Source: Candidatus Kuenenia stuttgartensis
GTDB taxonomy: Bacteria > Pseudomonadota > Alphaproteobacteria > SMXS01
Assembly (NCBI GenBank): GCA_943329845.2
Contig: CALQFM020000017.1
Location: 1-59,814, forward strand
Length of the DNA stretch: 59,814 nucleotides
Direction: 5' to 3'
Part shown: one piece after another, positions 55,792 to 59,814 of the stretch
How the letters are laid out: every line of letters starts with the position of its first letter
Numbering within the stretch: position 1 is the stretch's first letter
Made by a program: the position numbers and the translations under genes
Notes under the pieces: generated by a model
Databases searched by the model: none
What the model was told of the DNA's origin: nothing
Seen by the model: the letters and a program-made list of their open reading frames with translations, nothing else

Positions 55792-56730
55792 TCACGAACG
55801 CCCCCTGAAATAGCGGCTGGCGAACCGGTCGAACATCATCACCGGCACGACCAGCAGCGCCAGCATGGCGACGGCTACGGCCGACGCCACCGGCCAGTCG
55901 CGGTTGTTGAAGAACTCGGCCCACAGCACCTTGCCGATCATCGGCGAGCCGAGGCCGCCTAGCAGCTCGGGGATGACGAACTCGCCGACCGCCGGGATGA
56001 ACACCAGCAGCGAGCCGGCGACCACGCCGGGCATCGACAGCGGCAGCGTGACCCGCAGGAATGCCTTCCACGGCCTGGCGCCCAGGTCGCTGGCGGCTTC
56101 CAGCAGGCTGGGGTCCGTGCGCTCGAGCGCCGCGTAGATCGGCAAAATCATGAACGGCAGGTAGGAATAGACGATGCCGATATAGACCGCCAACGGCGTG
56201 TACATGATGGCCAGCGGTTGATCGATGACGCCCAGGCTCATCAGCAGGTTGTTGACCAGGCCGTTGTCCTTCAGGAAGCCGATCATGGCGTAGATGCGGA
56301 TCAGGAACGAGGTCCAGAACGGAATGATGATCAGCATCAGCAGCAGGTAGCGCCAGCGCAATGGACTGCTAACGATTCCATAAGCCATGCTGTAGCCGAC
56401 CACCACCGAGACCAGGGTCGAGATCGCGGCGATCTTCACCGAGTTCAGGTAGGCGACGACGTACATGTCGTCGCGCAGCAGCAGCACGAAGTTTGAGAAC
56501 GTCAGGTGGATCTGCACCGTGGCGTTCTCTGCCAGCCGCAGGAGCGGCTCATAGGGCGGAATGCCCATGACGCTTTCCGCAACGCTGATCTTCAGCACGA
56601 TCAGCAGCGGCAGCAGGAAGAACAGCGCCAGCCATGCATAGGGGATCACCAGCGCGGTCATACGGCCCGCCGCACCCGGCTGATTGAGCTTCCGGACCCT
56701 GGCGGCGAAGGATTTCGCTGGCGATTTCAT
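55792..56730 (-). CDS. potH: Polyamine ABC transporter permease
   Basis: 312 residues from ATG 56730, whose ATGA overlaps the potG stop. Six membrane helices starting with LVIPYAWLALFFLLPLLIVLKISV, EAA loop LLEAASDLGARPWKAFLRVTLPLS. The longer frame to 56913 lies within potG and is not used. Confidence 0.92.
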   Translation of the reverse strand: MKSPAKSFAARVRKLNQPGAAGRMTALVIPYAWLALFFLLPLLIVLKISVAESVMGIPPYEPLLRLAENATVQIHLTFSNFVLLLRDDMYVVAYLNSVKIAAISTLVSVVVGYSMAYGIVSSPLRWRYLLLMLIIIPFWTSFLIRIYAMIGFLKDNGLVNNLLMSLGVIDQPLAIMYTPLAVYIGIVYSYLPFMILPIYAALERTDPSLLEAASDLGARPWKAFLRVTLPLSMPGVVAGSLLVFIPAVGEFVIPELLGGLGSPMIGKVLWAEFFNNRDWPVASAVAVAMLALLVVPVMMFDRFASRYFRGRS

Positions 56731-57869
56731 ATGACCAGGAGAATGCCGTTGGCGGGATGCCACTCGAACCGAACCGTGTGATCCCACGAGATTTGAGTGT
56801 CCGCCGTGTGCAGCAGGTTGGTGCGCGACAACTGGATGCGCTTTCCCGACGGAAGTTCGACATGGTAGACCGACATGTCGCCCAGATAGGCGATTTCCCG
56901 CACCTGGCCGCATGCCGTATTGAAGCTCGGCGCCGGGCTTCCGTCCGGCACCACCTGGATCTTTTCGGGTCGAACCATCACACTGACGGTTGCGCCGACC
57001 GCCGCGGTGCCGCCGCCGCCGACGACGATCTCGCCGTCCAGGTCCGCGGAGTGCACGCGGGTTTCGCTCGCAGTCGACGAGGTCACCACGCCATCGAACA
57101 GATTGGCTGTCCCGATGAAGTCGGCGACGAAGCGTGAATTGGGGTACTCGTACACTTCCGACGGCGTGCCGACCTGTTCGACCATGCCCGCATTCATCAC
57201 GCAGACCCGGCTGGCCATGGTCATGGCCTCTTCCTGATCATGGGTGACGATGACGAAGGTCATGCCCAGCTTCTCCTGGATATTGACCAGTTCGAACTGG
57301 GTGTGTTCGCGCAGCTTTCGGTCCAGGGCGCCCAGCGGTTCGTCGAGCAGGACGAGCTTGGGCCGTTTGATCAGCGCCCGGGCCAGTGCCACGCGCTGCC
57401 GCTGGCCGCCGGAAAGCTGGTCGGGCTTGCGCCGGGCCAGTTCGCCGATCTGCACCAACTCGAGCATCTCGGCGACCCGCTCGGCGATCTCCGGCTTCGC
57501 CACGTCTTCCTGCTGCAGGCCGAAGGCCACGTTCTGGCCCACTGTCATGTGCGGGAACAGCGCGTAGGACTGGAACATCATGTTCACCGGGCGGCGGTAG
57601 GGCGGGATGTCCGCCATGTCGACGCCGTCGATGAAGATCTTGCCGGCGCTGGGCGTCTCGAACCCGGCCAGCATGCGCAGCAGGGTGGTCTTGCCGCAGC
57701 CGGACGCGCCGAGCAGGGCGAAGAACTCGCCCCGGCAGATGTTGAGGTCGACGCCGTTGACCGCCGCCACGTCGTCGAAATACTTCGTTACGCCCTGGAT
57801 ACGCACGAAGGGCTGCGCCTTCGGGTCGGTCCAAGGCTTGTCCTGGATGCCGCCGGCCCCGACGGCCAT
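56727..57869 (-). CDS. potG: Polyamine ABC transporter ATP-binding protein
   Basis: 380 residues. Walker [15 protein letters not shown], signature [15 protein letters not shown], Walker [13 protein letters not shown], and a C-terminal TOBE_2 domain ([16 protein letters not shown]). It lies 3 bp after potF. PotA-like annotation is equally possible. Confidence 0.94.
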   Translation of the reverse strand: MAVGAGGIQDKPWTDPKAQPFVRIQGVTKYFDDVAAVNGVDLNICRGEFFALLGASGCGKTTLLRMLAGFETPSAGKIFIDGVDMADIPPYRRPVNMMFQSYALFPHMTVGQNVAFGLQQEDVAKPEIAERVAEMLELVQIGELARRKPDQLSGGQRQRVALARALIKRPKLVLLDEPLGALDRKLREHTQFELVNIQEKLGMTFVIVTHDQEEAMTMASRVCVMNAGMVEQVGTPSEVYEYPNSRFVADFIGTANLFDGVVTSSTASETRVHSADLDGEIVVGGGGTAAVGATVSVMVRPEKIQVVPDGSPAPSFNTACGQVREIAYLGDMSVYHVELPSGKRIQLSRTNLLHTADTQISWDHTVRFEWHPANGILLVI

Positions 57870-57872
57870 CGG

Positions 57873-59012
57873 CTATTGGGCCTCCGTCTTGAGGGTGGAC
57901 CAGGCGCGCGTGCGTTCGCGTTCGTAATCCTTTTCGGCCGGCAGCACGGAGAAGCCCTTGGCGCGCTCCTCGTCGGACGGATAGATGAACGGGTCGGACT
58001 TGATCGCCTCGTCCACCTTCTCCAGCGACGCCGGCACGGCGTTCGCATAGCCGGTGGTGTTGGTGATCGCCGCCACCACCTCGGGCCGCATCATGTAGTT
58101 GATGAAGACGTGGGCGTTGTTCGGGTGCGGCGCGTCCTTGGGGATCGCCATGGTGTCGATGACGAAGGCGGTACCCTCCTTGGGCAGCAGCGCCATGACC
58201 TCGACGCCGTTCGCGGCTTCCTTGGCGCGGTCGCGGGCCTGGACCAGATCGCCGCCATAGCCCTGTGCCACGCACAGATCGCCATTGGCCAGGTCGTTGA
58301 TGTAGGACGACGAGTGGATGTATTTCAGGTTCTTGCGGATCTTCTGCAGCGCCTCGATCGCGGTCTGCAGGTCGGCGGTGTCCTGGCTCGTCGGATCCTT
58401 GCCCAGCCACGCGAGTACCGCCGGGATGACGTCGACCGGGTCGTCGAGCAGGCTGATGCCGCACTGCTTCAGCTTGGCGGTCACTTCGGGGCTGAACAGC
58501 AGGTCGCCGCTTCCCTGCGGTACGGCGCCTAGCGCCGCCTTGACCTTGGCGACATTGATGCCGATGCCGGTGGGCGCCACCATGTACGGCACGCTGTAGG
58601 CGTTCTCGGGATCGTTCTTCGACATGGTTTTCAGGATCGTCGGCGACAGTCCGGCGTAGTTGGACAACTTGGACTTGTCGAGCGGCTGGTAGATGCCGGC
58701 CTTGATCTGCTGGGCGAGGAAGGGAGTCAGCGACGGGAAAACCACGTCATATCCCGACTGGCCGGCGAGCAGCTTGGCTTCCAGCATCGGCATTGAATCG
58801 TAGACGTCGTAGCGGACCTTGATGCCGGTCTCTTTCTCGAAATTGGCGAGGGTGTCGGCCGCGATGTAGTCGGACCAGTTGTAGACGTTGAGGAGCTTCT
58901 CCTCTTCGCCCGCCTTCGCGCCCTCCGCCTTGTCGCCGGCCTTGTCGTCACCGCAGGCCGCCAGCGTTCCGCCCAGGACTAGGAGAAAGCACAGAGCAAT
59001 CCAGTTCCGCAT
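57873..59012 (-). CDS. potF: Polyamine-binding periplasmic protein
   Basis: 379 residues. Signal with lipobox (FLLVLGGTLAAC), then NVYNWSDYIAADTLANFEKETGIKVRYDVYDSMPMLEAKLLAGQSGYDVVFPS, the PotD/PotF hallmark. Choice of PotF (putrescine) over PotD is by operon order and length only. GGAGG precedes ATG 59012. Confidence 0.92.
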   Translation of the reverse strand: MRNWIALCFLLVLGGTLAACGDDKAGDKAEGAKAGEEEKLLNVYNWSDYIAADTLANFEKETGIKVRYDVYDSMPMLEAKLLAGQSGYDVVFPSLTPFLAQQIKAGIYQPLDKSKLSNYAGLSPTILKTMSKNDPENAYSVPYMVAPTGIGINVAKVKAALGAVPQGSGDLLFSPEVTAKLKQCGISLLDDPVDVIPAVLAWLGKDPTSQDTADLQTAIEALQKIRKNLKYIHSSSYINDLANGDLCVAQGYGGDLVQARDRAKEAANGVEVMALLPKEGTAFVIDTMAIPKDAPHPNNAHVFINYMMRPEVVAAITNTTGYANAVPASLEKVDEAIKSDPFIYPSDEERAKGFSVLPAEKDYERERTRAWSTLKTEAQ

Positions 59013-59032
59013 CAGATGACCTCCGTAGATGC

Positions 59033-59054
59033 TAGCCGGGCCGATGTCCGGCTA
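59033..59054 (-). other. Leader hairpin before potF
   Basis: TAGCCGG (59033-59039) and CCGGCTA (59048-59054) around 8 bases, 21-42 bp upstream of the potF start and just before its ribosome site. It may terminate transcription from the carbonic anhydrase gene or affect potF translation. No T-tract. Confidence 0.4.
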
Positions 59055-59165
59055 CCCCCAAAACCACAGCCGCTGGAGCAAGCGCCCCCTCAATCCAAAA
59101 CTCTGCGGACAACCGGTCCGGCAGTCAAACGGATGTACGGACGCGGCGTCAGATTTCGCGCGCGG

Positions 59166-59804
59166 TCAGAACGGCAGCGCGCCGAACCCGTCCGTGGCCG
59201 GATCGTAGGCGAGCAGATCGCCCGAATGGATGTCGAACCACCAGCCGTGGATGAACAACGTGCCCGCCTGCACGCGCTCGACGACGAAGGGGAAGCTGTC
59301 CAGATTCCTCAGCGACTGGACGATGGATCGTTGCTCCAGAAGGCGCTGCTGCTCGGCCACCGGCCGGTCGGCGGCGTCCCTGAGCACGGCGTTGCGGATC
59401 GGCGCGATCATCGATACCCAGGTTCCGATGAACTGGCTCTCGCCGGCCAGCTCGCCCATCAGCGCCGCACGGATGCCGCCGCATTCGGCATGTCCCATCA
59501 CCACGATGTGGCTCACGCCCAGGTTGGTCACCGCGAACTCCAGCGCGGCGCTGGTGCCGTGGTGGTGCATGTCCGGCTCGTAGGGCGGGATCAGGTTGGC
59601 GATGTTGCGGGCGATGAACAGGTCGCCGGGTCCGGCGTCGAGGATCAGCGCCGGCTCGACCCGCGAATCGCAGCAGCCGACCAGCATCACCTTGGGGTTC
59701 TGACCGTCACGCAGCTGCTCGAACAACCCACGGTTGTTCTCGAAATAATTCTGACGGAAGGCCCTGTAACCCTGGGCGAATCGCCGGATCCACTGTTGCG
59801 GCAT
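59166..59804 (-). CDS. Beta-class carbonic anhydrase
   Basis: 212 residues. AAGGAG precedes ATG 59804 at the window edge. Zinc ligands Cys44 (GCCDSRVEP, with the Asp46-Arg48 dyad), His105 and Cys108 (GHAECGGI). Interconverts CO2 and bicarbonate in the cytoplasm. A 153 bp gap separates it from potF, on the same strand. Confidence 0.95.
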   Translation of the reverse strand: MPQQWIRRFAQGYRAFRQNYFENNRGLFEQLRDGQNPKVMLVGCCDSRVEPALILDAGPGDLFIARNIANLIPPYEPDMHHHGTSAALEFAVTNLGVSHIVVMGHAECGGIRAALMGELAGESQFIGTWVSMIAPIRNAVLRDAADRPVAEQQRLLEQRSIVQSLRNLDSFPFVVERVQAGTLFIHGWWFDIHSGDLLAYDPATDGFGALPF

Positions 59805-59814
59805 CTCACTCCTT

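Noticed and set aside
57240-58532. 430-codon plus-strand frame
   Set aside because: Antisense of potG and potF.
59033-59054. Riboswitch before potF
   Set aside because: A single short stem with no conserved core recognised; a simple leader or terminator hairpin is enough to explain it.

Overview
The window is a 59.8 kb stretch of a GC-rich chromosome from an alphaproteobacterium. The lineage call rests on a CcrM-type GANTC methyltransferase gene, an F0 operon in the order atpI-atpB-atpE-b'-b, the block mutY / DUF721 / DsbA-like / smc, an ETF-ubiquinone oxidoreductase and a DUF1244 protein. I cannot place it to genus. Almost every long antisense reading frame is a GC-driven shadow.

Left part (1-13.4 kb) is accessory. 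It opens with the tail of an IS630-type transposase, followed by two gene remnants joined end to end: a CGPFFP-type secreted protein and hcp, the latter with a perfect FNR/DNR-type box upstream. Next comes a catabolic locus with three Rieske oxygenase alpha subunits, two tandem SnoaL/NTF2-fold proteins, an acyl-CoA dehydrogenase, an AtuA-like protein and a ThuA-like protein. Small genes interrupt it: a methyltransferase, a coupled pair of hypotheticals, a stand-alone Nif11-like peptide and a DUF4160/DUF2442 pair with its own palindromic operator. No ferredoxin, reductase or classical beta subunit is present. The substrate is unknown, but AtuA plus acyl-CoA dehydrogenase suggests degradation of an isoprenoid or other hydrophobic compound through CoA thioesters.

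Middle part (13-29 kb) mixes housekeeping and stress genes: DUF1508 and DUF1810 proteins, leuA with a long untranslated region, a GH19 lysozyme-like enzyme, an ABC-F ATPase, glutathione peroxidase, an epoxide hydrolase, mtgA (an ATA codon sits where the start is expected), a HerA/DUF853 ATPase, a DUF883/YqjE-like membrane pair, a CecR-YbhGFSR-like TetR-regulated ABC exporter and a glutathione S-transferase.

Right part (29-60 kb) is mostly core genome: ATP synthase F0, smc, a DsbA-like lipoprotein, a DUF721 protein, mutY, ccrM (seven GANTC sites in 105 bp upstream), rnhB, a PA0069-type radical SAM protein, an ung-slt-moaB operon, ETF-QO, a TPR protein, ispE, a hydrolase lipoprotein, an envelope pair (ydcF-like and UDP-sugar epimerase), a fragment of a nucleotide-sugar dehydrogenase beside tRNA-Gln, a Crp/Fnr regulator divergent from a single-domain response regulator with twin GTACG-N4-CGTAC palindromes between them, a potFGHI polyamine importer and a beta-carbonic anhydrase.

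Several families of intergenic inverted repeats are scattered through the window. Four copies of a roughly 100-120 bp palindromic element lie near 10.3, 13.2, 20.3 and 29.4 kb. A 31-bp-arm perfect hairpin lies at 14.0 kb, and composite repeats lie at 38.2 and 41.4 kb. No CRISPR array, rRNA or intact insertion sequence is visible.
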